Source: Ulvibacterium sp.
Lineage (GTDB): Bacteria > Bacteroidota > Bacteroidia > Flavobacteriales > Flavobacteriaceae
Assembly (NCBI RefSeq): GCF_028285715.1
Contig: NZ_JANQOO010000017.1
Span: 372,001-436,000 of the forward strand
Reading direction: 5' to 3'
Length of the DNA stretch: 64,000 nt
Part shown: piece after piece, positions 43,262-52,448 of the stretch
Position numbering within the stretch: the stretch's first letter is position 1
Layout: every line of letters starts with the position of its first letter
Position numbers and translations under genes: made by a program
Notes under the pieces: generated by a model
Told to the model about the DNA's origin: nothing
The model's input: only the letters and a program-made list of their open reading frames with translations
The model's database searches: none

Positions 43262-44767
43262 ATGAGTAGCAAAGACCAATTCTTTACCCATATCGAAAAG
43301 GGGTATACGACCAAAGGCGACTTTATCACTATGGGTGCTGCCATGTTGGAAGGGGAGGCGGTAACCGGAGCGCATGTTAAGGTACCCCTAAAAACCTTGA
43401 ACCGACATGGGCTTATTGCCGGGGCCACCGGGACCGGAAAAACAAAGACGCTACAGGTATTGGCCGAGAATTTATCCGACCAAGGTGTTCCGGTACTTTT
43501 GATGGATTTGAAAGGCGACCTAAGCGGTCTTGCACAGCCCAGTCCAGGGCATCCAAAAATAGACGAACGTCATGAGAAAATTGGCCTTCCCTTTGAAGCA
43601 AAACGCTTTCCAGTGGAAATTTTATCCCTTTCCGAACAGGATGGCGTAAAACTTCGGGCTACAGTATCAGAGTTCGGTCCCGTGCTCTTATCCCGGATTC
43701 TTGACTTAAGCGAAACCCAAGAGGGTATCGTATCGGTGGTGTTTAAATATTGTGACGACAATAAACTGCCACTACTGGACCTAAAGGACTTTAAAAAAGT
43801 ACTGCAATACGCTACCGGAACAGGGAAGAAAGAATTTCAAAAGGAATACGGACGTATTTCCACAAGTTCTACAGGTACCATATTGCGAAAGATTATAGAG
43901 TTGGAACAGCAAGGTGCCGATCTGTTTTTTGGCGAAAAATCTTTTGAAGTGGAGGACCTAACCCGAATCAATGAGGAAGGAAGGGGCTATATCAACATCA
44001 TACGGCTTACGGATATCCAAGATCGGCCCAAACTTTTCTCCACTTTTATGTTGAGCCTTTTGGCCGAGATCTATGCTACTTTCCCGGAACAGGGCGATAG
44101 TGACAAACCGGAGTTGATATTGTTCATCGATGAGGCCCATCTCATTTTCAAGGAGGCGTCCAAGGCCCTTTTGGAACAAATAGAAAGTATCGTAAAACTG
44201 ATACGCTCCAAAGGTATAGGTCTTTATTTTGTGACACAAAACCCAACCGATGTACCCAACGAGGTGCTGGCGCAATTAGGGCTAAAGGTACAACATGCCC
44301 TCCGTGCCTTTACCGCCCGGGACAGAAAGGCGATAAAGTTGACGGCGGAAAACTATCCCGAGTCCGAATATTATGATACCAAAGAGGTCTTGACCTCACT
44401 TGGGATAGGGGAAGCCCTAATTTCCGCCTTGGATGAAAAAGGGCGCCCTACCCCACTGGCCGCTACCTTGCTACGGGCCCCAATGAGCCGCATGGACGTG
44501 CTTACCGAAAGTGAGCTGAAAGATGTAATCAGTGGTTCCAAACTGGTAAAGAAATATGGCGAAGTAGTCGATCGCGAAAGTGCTTATGAAATATTGAACG
44601 AAAAAATAGAGAAAGCAGAGGTCTTGGCCGAAAAGGAAAGAAACCAGCCTACCCGCAGACGTACCACCACTCGTAGGAGTACACGTCAAAACCCGGTCGT
44701 GAAAGTGCTTACCAGTGCCACCTTTATCCGCGGGGTACTGGGTGTATTGAAAAAAGTTATCCGATAA
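43262..44767 (+). CDS. HerA-like ATPase (DUF853 family)
   Basis: A 501-residue P-loop ATPase. GATGTGKTKTLQ (about 56-67) is Walker A, ELILFIDEAHLIF (about 283-295) Walker B, and an arginine-finger-like LYFVTQNPTDVP segment follows, as in HerA/FtsK-type helicases and the DUF853 family. The C-terminus is highly basic (RRRTTTRRSTRQ) and may bind nucleic acid or the membrane. The exact role of DUF853 proteins is unclear. Its stop codon overlaps the next start by one base, so the following lipoprotein is likely cotranslated. Confidence 0.9.
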   Translation: MSSKDQFFTHIEKGYTTKGDFITMGAAMLEGEAVTGAHVKVPLKTLNRHGLIAGATGTGKTKTLQVLAENLSDQGVPVLLMDLKGDLSGLAQPSPGHPKIDERHEKIGLPFEAKRFPVEILSLSEQDGVKLRATVSEFGPVLLSRILDLSETQEGIVSVVFKYCDDNKLPLLDLKDFKKVLQYATGTGKKEFQKEYGRISTSSTGTILRKIIELEQQGADLFFGEKSFEVEDLTRINEEGRGYINIIRLTDIQDRPKLFSTFMLSLLAEIYATFPEQGDSDKPELILFIDEAHLIFKEASKALLEQIESIVKLIRSKGIGLYFVTQNPTDVPNEVLAQLGLKVQHALRAFTARDRKAIKLTAENYPESEYYDTKEVLTSLGIGEALISALDEKGRPTPLAATLLRAPMSRMDVLTESELKDVISGSKLVKKYGEVVDRESAYEILNEKIEKAEVLAEKERNQPTRRRTTTRRSTRQNPVVKVLTSATFIRGVLGVLKKVIR

Positions 44768-45315
44768 TGCGTATCGTATATTGTATTGTTGTTTGTATGG
44801 TTTTCATAGGGGCTTGTGAAAAAGAAAGGGACACTACTTTTTTGATTACCCAAAACCAGGTCGGCAAGTTAGAAAAGGGGAGTTTAGCGCGAGATGTGGA
44901 ATTAATTTTTGCGACAGACTCCATAGCAAAGGATACTACCACCCTAAATTTCGCCAATAAGGCCAAACGAATCAAAGTGTTCGAAAAGGGTGGCAAACAC
45001 CTATTAACGCTTTCACCTAGTTCGGACAGCATCCCCATTATTGAAAATGTGCGTATTGAAGACTCTAGGTATCTCACCGAAAAGGGTGTGGGCATTCAAA
45101 GTACTTTTAAGGATATCAAGGAAAAACACAAAATCAAGAAGATTATCACTTCCATGAATAATGTACTGGTTCTTCTAAAGGATAGTGACGCCTACTTTAC
45201 CATAAGCAAGGAAGAACTCCCATCGAGTCTGCGCTACGCTTCCAGCGTAAATATTGAGGCCGTTCAAATACCGGACGACGCCAAAATTAAGTACATGATG
45301 ATAGGATGGGATTGA
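44767..45315 (+). CDS. Hypothetical lipoprotein
   Basis: A 182-residue protein with a short lipoprotein signal (MVFIGAC, Cys18). The rest is predicted as mixed alpha/beta with repeated DSIAKDT-like and SSDSIPIIENVRIED segments; it ends MMIGWD. I do not recognise a family. Its ATG overlaps the HerA-like gene stop (TAATG), which argues that the two are made together, even though one is cytoplasmic and one exported. There is no hairpin terminator obvious in the 69 nt before the HxlR gene. Confidence 0.7.
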   Translation: MRIVYCIVVCMVFIGACEKERDTTFLITQNQVGKLEKGSLARDVELIFATDSIAKDTTTLNFANKAKRIKVFEKGGKHLLTLSPSSDSIPIIENVRIEDSRYLTEKGVGIQSTFKDIKEKHKIKKIITSMNNVLVLLKDSDAYFTISKEELPSSLRYASSVNIEAVQIPDDAKIKYMMIGWD

Positions 45316-45384
45316 ACCCACGAACTTAAACTCAAAATCAAATAAGTCACTTAGTTTTGGCTTTTTCGTTTCAGGTGTAAACGC

Positions 45385-45816
45385 CTAATTTGCCATTTTT
45401 CCGGCCCTCTTGCGATTTTCCAGGATAGTTTCGCTGTACTGGGTAACCCATTCGGTAAGGTCCAACAATTTCTGTAGGTAGGAGTGTCCGAAATCGGTCA
45501 GTTCATATTCTACCCGTATGGGGACCTCCGGATATAGGGTACGGGATAGATAACCATCGGTTTCCAAAAATTTCAATTTTTCGCTTAATACCTTATTGGA
45601 AATCCCATATACCTTTTTTTTAAGCTCATTAAAGCGAAGTATGGGATAATACCCCAAATAGAGCACAATAAGAATACTCCATTTATCCGAGGCCAAGGCC
45701 ATGACATCCCGAATCGGACAGTATTCCGCCGTCCGCTGGTCTATATGTCCAAACATTTTTTTTATTTTCTTTGCCACCCTAACCTTCTCATTGTCAGTAA
45801 TAGTTTCCATTTCCAT
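45385..45816 (-). CDS. HxlR family transcriptional regulator
   Basis: A 143-residue winged helix regulator. CPIRDVMALASDKWSILIVLYL contains the conserved N-terminal cysteine of HxlR proteins (about residue 33) that in several members senses quinones, aldehydes or disulfide stress. LRFNELKKKVYGISNKVLSEKL is the helix-turn-helix and YPEVPIRVEYELTDFG the wing. It is divergent from an alpha/beta hydrolase gene, the usual layout for a regulator controlling its neighbour. A TAnnTTTG box (TACATTTG, minus strand, 45856-45863) lies 40 nt upstream, with a repeat near where the upstream region starts. Confidence 0.92.
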   Translation of the reverse strand: MEMETITDNEKVRVAKKIKKMFGHIDQRTAEYCPIRDVMALASDKWSILIVLYLGYYPILRFNELKKKVYGISNKVLSEKLKFLETDGYLSRTLYPEVPIRVEYELTDFGHSYLQKLLDLTEWVTQYSETILENRKRAGKMAN

Positions 45817-45883
45817 ACTTGGTTATTGCTTTACAACCTCTTTTTTGTCATAAAACAAATGTATATTTTAGTTTCTTTGAAAG

Positions 45884-45905
45884 AGTAAGTTACAAAAAGT
45901 TACTT
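45884..45905. promoter_or_regulatory. Candidate HxlR operator (AAGTTAC direct repeat)
   Basis: Two AAGTTAC copies at 45887-45893 and 45897-45903 are spaced by 10 bp, one helical turn, and are flanked by AGTAA and TTACT arms that form an imperfect inverted repeat. They lie between the divergent HxlR and hydrolase genes, 14 nt from the hydrolase ATG. Binding by HxlR is a guess from position. Confidence 0.4.
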
Positions 45906-45916
45906 ATATCATTTTT

Positions 45917-46756
45917 ATGAAAAAGACATTTAATAAACTTCTCCCCAGGTTATATGGTGCTTACTTTAATATCCTCTCCCTTTTTTCAAAAAAAAAGACG
46001 GCAGAAAAGGCATTCAATCTTTTTTGCACGGTTCGCAAGGGCCGGGTTTTGCCACAACAATCGGATTATCTGGAAAAAGCAAAATACTCGATTGAGGATA
46101 CTTTGGGACATCAACTGCAGACATATCACTGGCCCGGAAACAAGGAGACCGTACTGTTAGTACATGGTTGGGAAAGCAATAGCTTCCGTTGGCGCAATTT
46201 GATTGCCAAGTTGCGGAATTCGGATTACAATGTTTTCGCCTTTGATGCCCCGGCACATGGACACTCTTCCGGAAAAATGCTCTATGTACCACTTTATGCA
46301 GATTGTCTGCAGCACATGATAAAGACGTTTAATCCTATTCATCTTATTGGGCATTCCGTAGGGGGTATGACCATTTTATACAACCAAAGCAAACATTCCC
46401 ATTCGGAGGTAGAAAAAATTGTGACCATTGGATCCCCTTCCGAATTTCATGAAATCCTGGAACATTATCAGAAACTATTGGGCTTCAATACTAGAGTGTT
46501 AAAAGCTTTTGAAAACTACATTTTTGAACGGTTCGGTTTCCAGGTACGTGATTTTTCCTCGTCCAAATTTGTAGAAAACAATACCAAGAAAGGGCTCTTA
46601 CTCCATGATGAATTGGATATCCTGGCTCCTTTTCACGCTTCAGAAAAGGTCCATGCCCGTTGGAAAGGCAGTCAATTTATCCGGACCCGCGGTTTAGGGC
46701 ATTCCATGCATCAAGACTATCTTAACGAACAAATCATAGATTTCTTGAAGTCCTAG
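45917..46756 (+). CDS. Alpha/beta hydrolase
   Basis: A 279-residue hydrolase without a signal peptide. LVHGWESNSFRW is the oxyanion-hole region, FDAPAHGHSSG follows, and HLIGHSVGGM (about 141-150) carries the nucleophile serine in G-H-S-V-G. The likely catalytic aspartate is in LLLHDELDILAPF and the histidine in GLGHSMHQDY. The ester or other substrate is not known. It is divergent from an HxlR regulator, which probably controls it in response to electrophilic or oxidative signals. Confidence 0.88.
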   Translation: MKKTFNKLLPRLYGAYFNILSLFSKKKTAEKAFNLFCTVRKGRVLPQQSDYLEKAKYSIEDTLGHQLQTYHWPGNKETVLLVHGWESNSFRWRNLIAKLRNSDYNVFAFDAPAHGHSSGKMLYVPLYADCLQHMIKTFNPIHLIGHSVGGMTILYNQSKHSHSEVEKIVTIGSPSEFHEILEHYQKLLGFNTRVLKAFENYIFERFGFQVRDFSSSKFVENNTKKGLLLHDELDILAPFHASEKVHARWKGSQFIRTRGLGHSMHQDYLNEQIIDFLKS

Positions 46757-46816
46757 GAAAGGGTTACATTTATAAACGTGATTCTCTCTTAAGAAAGAGG
46801 GACCAAATTTTAGGAT

Positions 46817-47242
46817 ATGCCAAATGTGTCGCCCTTTCATATCGCCATTCCGGTTCATAATCTGGAGGAATGCCGAAAATTCTATCGGAACGTGCTTAAT
46901 TGCGAGGAAGGTAGAAGCAGCGACCATTGGGTAGATTTCAACCTCTTTGGGCATCAATTGGTAATTCATTACAAACCAAAGTCGGAGACTGCCCACTTAC
47001 ATCATAACCCAGTGGATGGCCATGACGTACCTGTTCCCCATTATGGGGTTGTTTTACCTTGGGAAACGTTTAGGCCCTTTGCCGATGAGTTAAAAAGCAA
47101 AGGTGTTAAATTCATCATTGAGCCTTATATCCGTTTTGACGGTCAGGTAGGCGAACAGGCGACCATGTTCTTTTTAGATCCCGCCGGAAACGCGTTGGAA
47201 TTCAAGGCCTTCAAGGACTTGGAGCAGTTATTTGCCAAATAA
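46817..47242 (+). CDS. VOC (glyoxalase/dioxygenase fold) family protein
   Basis: A 141-residue protein of the vicinal oxygen chelate superfamily. [21 protein letters not shown] is the typical first beta-alpha unit with His at the metal site. Further candidate ligands are the histidine of LVIHYKP and the glutamate of GNALEFKAF at the C-terminal strand. Enzymatic role unknown (glyoxalase, dioxygenase and resistance proteins share this fold). It follows the hydrolase gene by 60 nt and may share its transcript. Confidence 0.87.
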   Translation: MPNVSPFHIAIPVHNLEECRKFYRNVLNCEEGRSSDHWVDFNLFGHQLVIHYKPKSETAHLHHNPVDGHDVPVPHYGVVLPWETFRPFADELKSKGVKFIIEPYIRFDGQVGEQATMFFLDPAGNALEFKAFKDLEQLFAK

Positions 47243-47277
47243 ATCTGTATTCCTTTGTAGCAGATTTACCGATTCCT

Positions 47278-47469
47278 TTAGGAGCCCTCTTTTTTTCTCC
47301 ACTTTTCCCGTATCCAGATAAAGAGTCCGTAAATAACTCCAAATACTAATCCTTCACCCAATTCCCGGAGAATAATAGACTGTGTGTACTCTTTTTCCAG
47401 TATCAAGGAAATGACCGTGTAGAGCAGTATGGCCGCTATTACTTGGGCAATGATTCGCTTTCTATCCAT
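47278..47469 (-). CDS. Small membrane protein, 63 residues
   Basis: A 63-residue protein with two membrane helices (about 7-25 and 38-54) and a basic C-terminus (REKWRKKEGS). It begins one base after the stop of the ADP-ribosylglycohydrolase-like gene, so translation is probably coupled. No family recognised. It ends the minus-strand catabolic cluster and is convergent with the VOC gene. Confidence 0.65.
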   Translation of the reverse strand: MDRKRIIAQVIAAILLYTVISLILEKEYTQSIILRELGEGLVFGVIYGLFIWIREKWRKKEGS

Positions 47470-47470
47470 T

Positions 47471-48709
47471 TTAGGTCTTGATGTGATAGACGGTTATGCC
47501 GTCTTCTTCCATTTTCTCTCCGCCATTTTCCAAAATGGCCGTTTCGGAGATAGCCAGGATTCGGTCTATGATATCCGAAATATAGGTAAGATTGGGTAGG
47601 CCATCCCGTGAATAATTGATGTACTGGTTGTTGAAGGGAGCCTCCCATTTTTCATTGTAACCCATTTCGTGCGTCAATTCCCTAGGAATACAATCGGCAC
47701 CCTGCAATACCCCGATCAAACCGGCGCAGGTGGCCCCTTGGTTGTCACAATCATATCCGGCGGAAACCGCTATTCCAGTAGTTTTTATAAAATCTCCCTC
47801 CCCATAGAGTATGGCCATGGCCCCACAGAGTCCATTGACCATTGCAGAGACCTCTTGGTAAAAAGAATCTTCTACCACTTCTGGATATGCCAAGTAGTTA
47901 TTCTTTATAAGTTCGCGGGTGGTCTCCCAATCCGGATTTTTCCCATGCCATTTTTTGACATCCTGTAAACCTTTGTAAAATGGGCTGTCCTTTGGAATAT
48001 AGGACATCCCGATGTCATACAATTTAGTTATGTCCTTCTCATAAAAAGCCGCGCTGTAAAGAGCCGCATAGAACATGGTGGGGTGGGTACCCCAATCATC
48101 ACTGGTAATCCTAGCACTCCACTCGGCACGCTCAACGGCCTTATCCGGCATAGCCGGATAAAAAGCGCTCCAGATCTCGTTCACCAGTTGGGGGTCTATG
48201 GCATACCAATAGGGGTTGTTCTCCTTTTTACCCGTATCAGGGGCAACAAGCCCTTCTTCCATAAGGTCCCGTGCCTTACGGTTACTGACCCAAATAAAAC
48301 GGTTGATGTGTTTTTTCCAGGCATCCGTAATTTCTTGGTAATTAATATCCAACCCATGTTCCTCCACGGCATGCAGGGTAACGAATTCGATATCCGAATC
48401 ATCATCGCTCCAAGCCCCGCCCAAGGCGTCCGCAAAAATATTGACGTTGCCCCGCCGATCGGTGTGGTTCATCTTGATTCCAGCGGAATCCGTGACGTTG
48501 TAATATCTATCAATGAAAATGGGTGCCGGATCAGCGCTGTAGACGAATTCAAATGGAAAACCCATATAGTTCCCTACCAATTGGCCCAACCAATACCCCT
48601 CTATTTTGCTTCGAAGTTCCTTTTTCGAAATGGTATGGTATTCCTGCGAGAACCCGGGACCTAAGGCCAAGACGAATAAAACTGAAAATACTATTATCTT
48701 TTCCCTCAT
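47471..48709 (-). CDS. Exported ADP-ribosylglycohydrolase family protein
   Basis: A 412-residue protein with a signal peptide (cleavage near PGFSQ). It belongs to the ADP-ribosylglycohydrolase (DraG/ARH) fold: GGAWSDDDSDIEFVTLHA provides the first aspartate cluster and SAGYDCDNQGATCAGLIG the second (Asp-x-Asp), in place of the common GGDTDT. An export signal is at odds with intracellular de-ADP-ribosylation and argues for action on an extracellular or periplasmic furanoside. It is 6 nt after an esterase gene and sits in a cluster of carbohydrate-type exported enzymes. Confidence 0.85.
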   Translation of the reverse strand: MREKIIVFSVLFVLALGPGFSQEYHTISKKELRSKIEGYWLGQLVGNYMGFPFEFVYSADPAPIFIDRYYNVTDSAGIKMNHTDRRGNVNIFADALGGAWSDDDSDIEFVTLHAVEEHGLDINYQEITDAWKKHINRFIWVSNRKARDLMEEGLVAPDTGKKENNPYWYAIDPQLVNEIWSAFYPAMPDKAVERAEWSARITSDDWGTHPTMFYAALYSAAFYEKDITKLYDIGMSYIPKDSPFYKGLQDVKKWHGKNPDWETTRELIKNNYLAYPEVVEDSFYQEVSAMVNGLCGAMAILYGEGDFIKTTGIAVSAGYDCDNQGATCAGLIGVLQGADCIPRELTHEMGYNEKWEAPFNNQYINYSRDGLPNLTYISDIIDRILAISETAILENGGEKMEEDGITVYHIKT

Positions 48710-48715
48710 ATGAAA

Positions 48716-49573
48716 TCAGTATTGGTGAAAGGCCTGTGATACGAAATGAAGCACTTCCGGAAGGGCCTCACGCCAGTAGGTCCAACTATGCCCCCCGTCC
48801 CTTACACGATATTCGTGTGGAATCTCCTTTTTGGTCATCGCTATATGGACTAGGCTATTGCCTTCGTACAAGAAATCATCGTCACCACAATCAATATACC
48901 AGCGGACGGACTTAACATCATCAAGAGGAACACTTTCCAATAAATTTAGGGCATTGTGTTTTTGAAAATACTCCTCGATTTCCTTGTTTGAATATTTTTT
49001 GTCACCTCGGGCAATGCGTCGCTTTAAATCTTCAATGGTCAACGGCCCTACATAGGCGCTCAAAGGACAGGCCGATGAGAATAATTCCGGGTGATGCAAG
49101 GCATACATAAATGAGCCTCCGCCGCCCATGGAAAGTCCGGCTACGGCGCGATAACGCTTTTCTCCCTTAATACGATACTTCTTTTCGACATGGGGCATGA
49201 ATTCCTCAAAAAAGAAATCCTCATATTTCCAATCCCCCGCATTAAAATAACCCATCTGACCGGTATCCGCATCTGGCATTACGATAACCATAGGGGTTGC
49301 CTTACCCTCTTTAATGGCCTTATCCGTAATATGAAGCACTTCCCCGAATTGTACCCATCCTGTATGGTTATCCGTTGCGCCATGCAACAGGTATAGTACG
49401 GGATAACTACGCTCAGAACTCTCATAATCCGGAGGTAAATACACCGCATAGTTGCGTTCCCCATTCAGGATTTTACTGGTCATCTTTAGATTATCATAGA
49501 CCTTTCCCGATTGTGCAATGGCGGATGAACAAATTGTTAAGCTGAGTAGTAAATAGAGGTATAATTTCTTCAT
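48716..49573 (-). CDS. Secreted esterase (esterase D/CE1-like alpha/beta hydrolase)
   Basis: A 285-residue protein when started at ATG 49573, which yields a clean signal peptide (cleavage near SAIAQ); a longer frame to 49633 would bury it. PVLYLLHGATDNHTGW gives the oxyanion region, AVAGLSMGGGGSFMYAL the nucleophile serine in G-L-S-M-G, and CGDDDFLYEGN and GGHSWTYWREALP the aspartate and histidine. This is the pattern of esterase D and of CE1 feruloyl or acetyl esterases. It likely deacylates the glycan attacked by the surrounding enzymes. Confidence 0.9.
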   Translation of the reverse strand: MKKLYLYLLLSLTICSSAIAQSGKVYDNLKMTSKILNGERNYAVYLPPDYESSERSYPVLYLLHGATDNHTGWVQFGEVLHITDKAIKEGKATPMVIVMPDADTGQMGYFNAGDWKYEDFFFEEFMPHVEKKYRIKGEKRYRAVAGLSMGGGGSFMYALHHPELFSSACPLSAYVGPLTIEDLKRRIARGDKKYSNKEIEEYFQKHNALNLLESVPLDDVKSVRWYIDCGDDDFLYEGNSLVHIAMTKKEIPHEYRVRDGGHSWTYWREALPEVLHFVSQAFHQY

Positions 49574-49742
49574 GTTCTCTAATCTTGATTGAAAATCTAC
49601 AATATAGTGAATATTCGTTTTGACAAACCCCATTGTTCCTTAAAGAAAAATCCATATTCTATCAATCCCAATAGCATATTTGCTTTGTCCTTGGAATTTT
49701 CATTCATGTGGGATTTGGAAAAACTGGTGTGTACCTAGGCCC

Positions 49743-49785
49743 AAAAAAAGGCACCTTTGATCCTTCTCAATAATGAAAGGTGCCT
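49743..49785 (-). terminator. Rho-independent terminator after the DUF1593 gene
   Basis: A perfect 10-bp inverted repeat, AGGCACCTTT (49749-49758) and AAAGGTGCCT (49776-49785), is followed on the minus strand by a run of seven T (49743-49749). An outer pair TAGGCCC/GGGCCTA (49736-49742 and 49797-49803) extends the symmetry. It lies 45 nt after the stop at 49830 and probably ends that transcript. Confidence 0.85.
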
Positions 49786-49829
49786 ATTTACTTTTAGGGC
49801 CTAAGAGATTACAAAATATCGTTTTCAGG

Positions 49830-50876
49830 CTATTCTTTCCCATATAGTCCATTTAACTTACGTAAGAGCTCCTCGTACATTTCCGGTCTTCTTTCTTCCA
49901 GGGTACTTTTGGCATAGGCATCCACCTTGGTATGGTTTTCCCAGGTTAGGCATGGGTCCTCATAATTCCAAGCTATAGATCCATAATCGTCGGTGTAGTA
50001 ATTGGGCCTTTCATTTGGAAAAGGCCTTATAAATTTTCCGGCCCAGCTTCCATGGGTGGGATCGGCCAAAGGGTTCTCCGGATCCAAAACATATAGAACC
50101 GATGGGGTATCTCCTACGCGAAAATATTGGGCCCAATCATGATTTTTGACTACTTCCTTGACATGTTTTCCCAGATTTCCATATTTTAATAATTTTTGAA
50201 ACATTTCTTCTGGCTGTTTCCCGGTAAACATCCCGGCATAGGTCCAATTGATTTCCAACCACCACATCGTATCAAATCTAGAGTCATTATACACCTTATC
50301 CCTGCCAAAGCCGTTCCAATTCAATTGTTTACAGGGAGCTGACCTTTCCCAGCTTGGGGGCATTTCCGGAATATGCTGTTCCATCATTAATCCGGTCGCT
50401 ATGGTAATCAAACGAATATTCTTTCCCAAATGGGGGTTTTGTTCCAAAGCCTTATAAAAAACTTCCATATTGCCCCATACCAGAACATAAAGTGGACTGT
50501 CCTCTATGGAAGCGGCCTTTGAAAAAAGCTGTACGGCATCCAAGGTATCCTTAGCGATTTTGGTTTGAATGTATTCGGAATCGGGATATCCTAAACCCTT
50601 GAAGCCATGTGTTTTATAATCCTTTTTATACGCTTCAAGGACCATTTCACAGGCCTCATAACCTTTGGCGTTCCATCGATCTGGTACAATGCCCTCTATT
50701 TTCAATTCATCGGCATACCATAAGAGATGTATCAACGACTGTCTATCATCCGGGTCGCCGGAATCAACGTTTACATCCGTAAATACGAATACTCGGGGAC
50801 GCGGGTTTTCTTTTTCTTTCATTGACATTATCAAAGTACCTGTAAGAATCACTAGTATTAGTCCTATATATTTCAT
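49830..50876 (-). CDS. DUF1593 nucleoside hydrolase-like protein, exported
   Basis: A 348-residue protein with an N-terminal signal or anchor (LILVILTGTLIMSM). VFVFTDVNVDSGDPDDRQSL carries the Asp-rich loop of the nucleoside hydrolase-like fold (D-x3-D-x-G-D-x-D-D), and LYVLVWGNMEVF and GSWAGKF(I) segments are typical of DUF1593, the family of cellulose-binding protein Sde182. It lacks the C-terminal Ig-like domain of its paralogue at 54.9-56.3 kb. Enzymatic activity of DUF1593 is not established; hydrolysis of a glycosidic bond at a furanose is the natural guess. It is 48 nt after the DUF5060 gene. Confidence 0.85.
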   Translation of the reverse strand: MKYIGLILVILTGTLIMSMKEKENPRPRVFVFTDVNVDSGDPDDRQSLIHLLWYADELKIEGIVPDRWNAKGYEACEMVLEAYKKDYKTHGFKGLGYPDSEYIQTKIAKDTLDAVQLFSKAASIEDSPLYVLVWGNMEVFYKALEQNPHLGKNIRLITIATGLMMEQHIPEMPPSWERSAPCKQLNWNGFGRDKVYNDSRFDTMWWLEINWTYAGMFTGKQPEEMFQKLLKYGNLGKHVKEVVKNHDWAQYFRVGDTPSVLYVLDPENPLADPTHGSWAGKFIRPFPNERPNYYTDDYGSIAWNYEDPCLTWENHTKVDAYAKSTLEERRPEMYEELLRKLNGLYGKE

Positions 50877-50924
50877 TCGCCTTCTACTAAATTGGTTTGA
50901 GTCATTTTTGTGGTTAATGGGTCA

Positions 50925-52406
50925 TTATTGTGCAACGGCCCTTACTGCCATATAAGGCCTTTGGGGAAGTGGAATTTCCACCGTACCGCTGTAGGTTTCC
51001 TGTAACTTTTCGGTAGTCATGTTCCATGCATCGATAATCTCAATACTGTACTTTTTATCCTTTGCAAGTTTAAGCCGTGCGCCGGCCTGCTGACTATTGC
51101 CATAATAAAACAAAAAGTATTCACTGTTTTTGAACAGATAGGTTTCCTTGTTCCACTGGGTATGTATGGGTGTCAGTCCCTTTTCCGGGGCCTCTTTCAT
51201 GATTTGTGCCAGAAACTGCAATCTTTTAGGGCTTTGCCCATATAATCGACCTCCCTTGGCCCACCATAAAATGTTATCCGGATGTATATAAGTTTCCCCA
51301 TGTGAAGCATATCCCCCACGGCAATATATGGTCCAAAAACGGTTTACAGTTTCCTCTGCCGTGAGATTTCCCCAATCAAACGGAACATTGCCTTCATAGA
51401 CAAATTCGTCATTGATAACAGGTTTTAGGTAGGTCTCCCGCCATTTTTGGGTGTCTTCCAAATATGGGGTCTGCACACTCAAATGGGTTATCCAAGGGTT
51501 AGAATGATTGTACCAGGATTTACCATTGTGAATGGATTTTAGATGTTGGTACGGGTCCCTGGCCATAAGTTCCTTAAAGTAAATTTCCCATTCGGATTCC
51601 GGCTTATGCATCACATCATATTCATTGGCCATGGACCACCATACATTTCGATATGCGGCCAGACGTGCAACCAAGTATTTTAGATAGAATACATTTTCCT
51701 CCACACTGCCCTTGCTAAAGCCCCAGGCATCTTTATCATAGGGGTGAAATATGATAACATCGGCCTCAACATTCCGCTTCTTGAGCTCCCCTATTTGTTG
51801 TTCCAAGTGCTGAAAAAACTGCACATTAAATCGGGTACGATCCCAACCTGATTCCGGTGAACCCATAAAAGGATACAAATCCGGTTCGTTGGAAACATAT
51901 CTACCGTAATATTTGGGCATTACCGTCATTCGGATCTTATTAAAGGCCTCCTTCTCCAAGGTTTTTAGCGTTTCTTGCCTTAGTTGTTCTTTTTGGTGTA
52001 TCCAGGCATAGGCCGTAGTACCCAGGACATAAAAGGGAGTGCCGTCCGCATATTTAAAATGGAAGGTATCCCTCACCGATACCGGCCCATGATTATTTGC
52101 CATTGCCGGGGTACACCTAAACCTTCCCGTTTTATCGTTCATTTCGGGAGAATTGCTTTTTATGATGTAAGTCCATTGTCCAACATGTTCCGGCATAAAC
52201 CGTATTTTGTAGGTTTGGTCACCATCATAAAATCCATCCACATGATACCGGAAGTTTTTGTATTGAAATTCGGCCTGGACCCAAACTTCGGTAAACGGGT
52301 TTTCCACTTTTGGTCCTGTCAGCTCTATTTCAAAAATCTCCCATCGTTCCGTGGCGGAAACCGTAACAGAAACAAAAAATAGAAGAAGGCTAAAAAAAGG
52401 TTTCAT
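50925..52406 (-). CDS. DUF5060/DUF5605 glycoside hydrolase, GH-A clan-like (GH140-type)
   Basis: A 493-residue secreted protein (cleavage near SVSATE). Residues about 20-100 are a DUF5060 beta-sandwich (FTEVWVQAEFQYKNF). The central TIM barrel is like DUF4038/GH140: WWSMANEYDV presents Glu262 as likely acid/base after a conserved Asn, and PVINDEFVYEG offers Glu334 as nucleophile. A DUF5605-like beta domain ends the protein. GH140 members include apiosidases, so a pentose or other furanoside side chain is a reasonable but unproven target. It is preceded by the DUF2306 gene (42 nt). Confidence 0.85.
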   Translation of the reverse strand: MKPFFSLLLFFVSVTVSATERWEIFEIELTGPKVENPFTEVWVQAEFQYKNFRYHVDGFYDGDQTYKIRFMPEHVGQWTYIIKSNSPEMNDKTGRFRCTPAMANNHGPVSVRDTFHFKYADGTPFYVLGTTAYAWIHQKEQLRQETLKTLEKEAFNKIRMTVMPKYYGRYVSNEPDLYPFMGSPESGWDRTRFNVQFFQHLEQQIGELKKRNVEADVIIFHPYDKDAWGFSKGSVEENVFYLKYLVARLAAYRNVWWSMANEYDVMHKPESEWEIYFKELMARDPYQHLKSIHNGKSWYNHSNPWITHLSVQTPYLEDTQKWRETYLKPVINDEFVYEGNVPFDWGNLTAEETVNRFWTIYCRGGYASHGETYIHPDNILWWAKGGRLYGQSPKRLQFLAQIMKEAPEKGLTPIHTQWNKETYLFKNSEYFLFYYGNSQQAGARLKLAKDKKYSIEIIDAWNMTTEKLQETYSGTVEIPLPQRPYMAVRAVAQ

Positions 52407-52448
52407 ACTTTTATTTTTAATCGTTAGGACGCCATGAAGTCCAAATGT

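Noticed and set aside
43070-43375. 101-codon minus-strand frame before the HerA-like gene
   Set aside because: It overlaps the start of the HerA-like gene on the other strand and has no family features.
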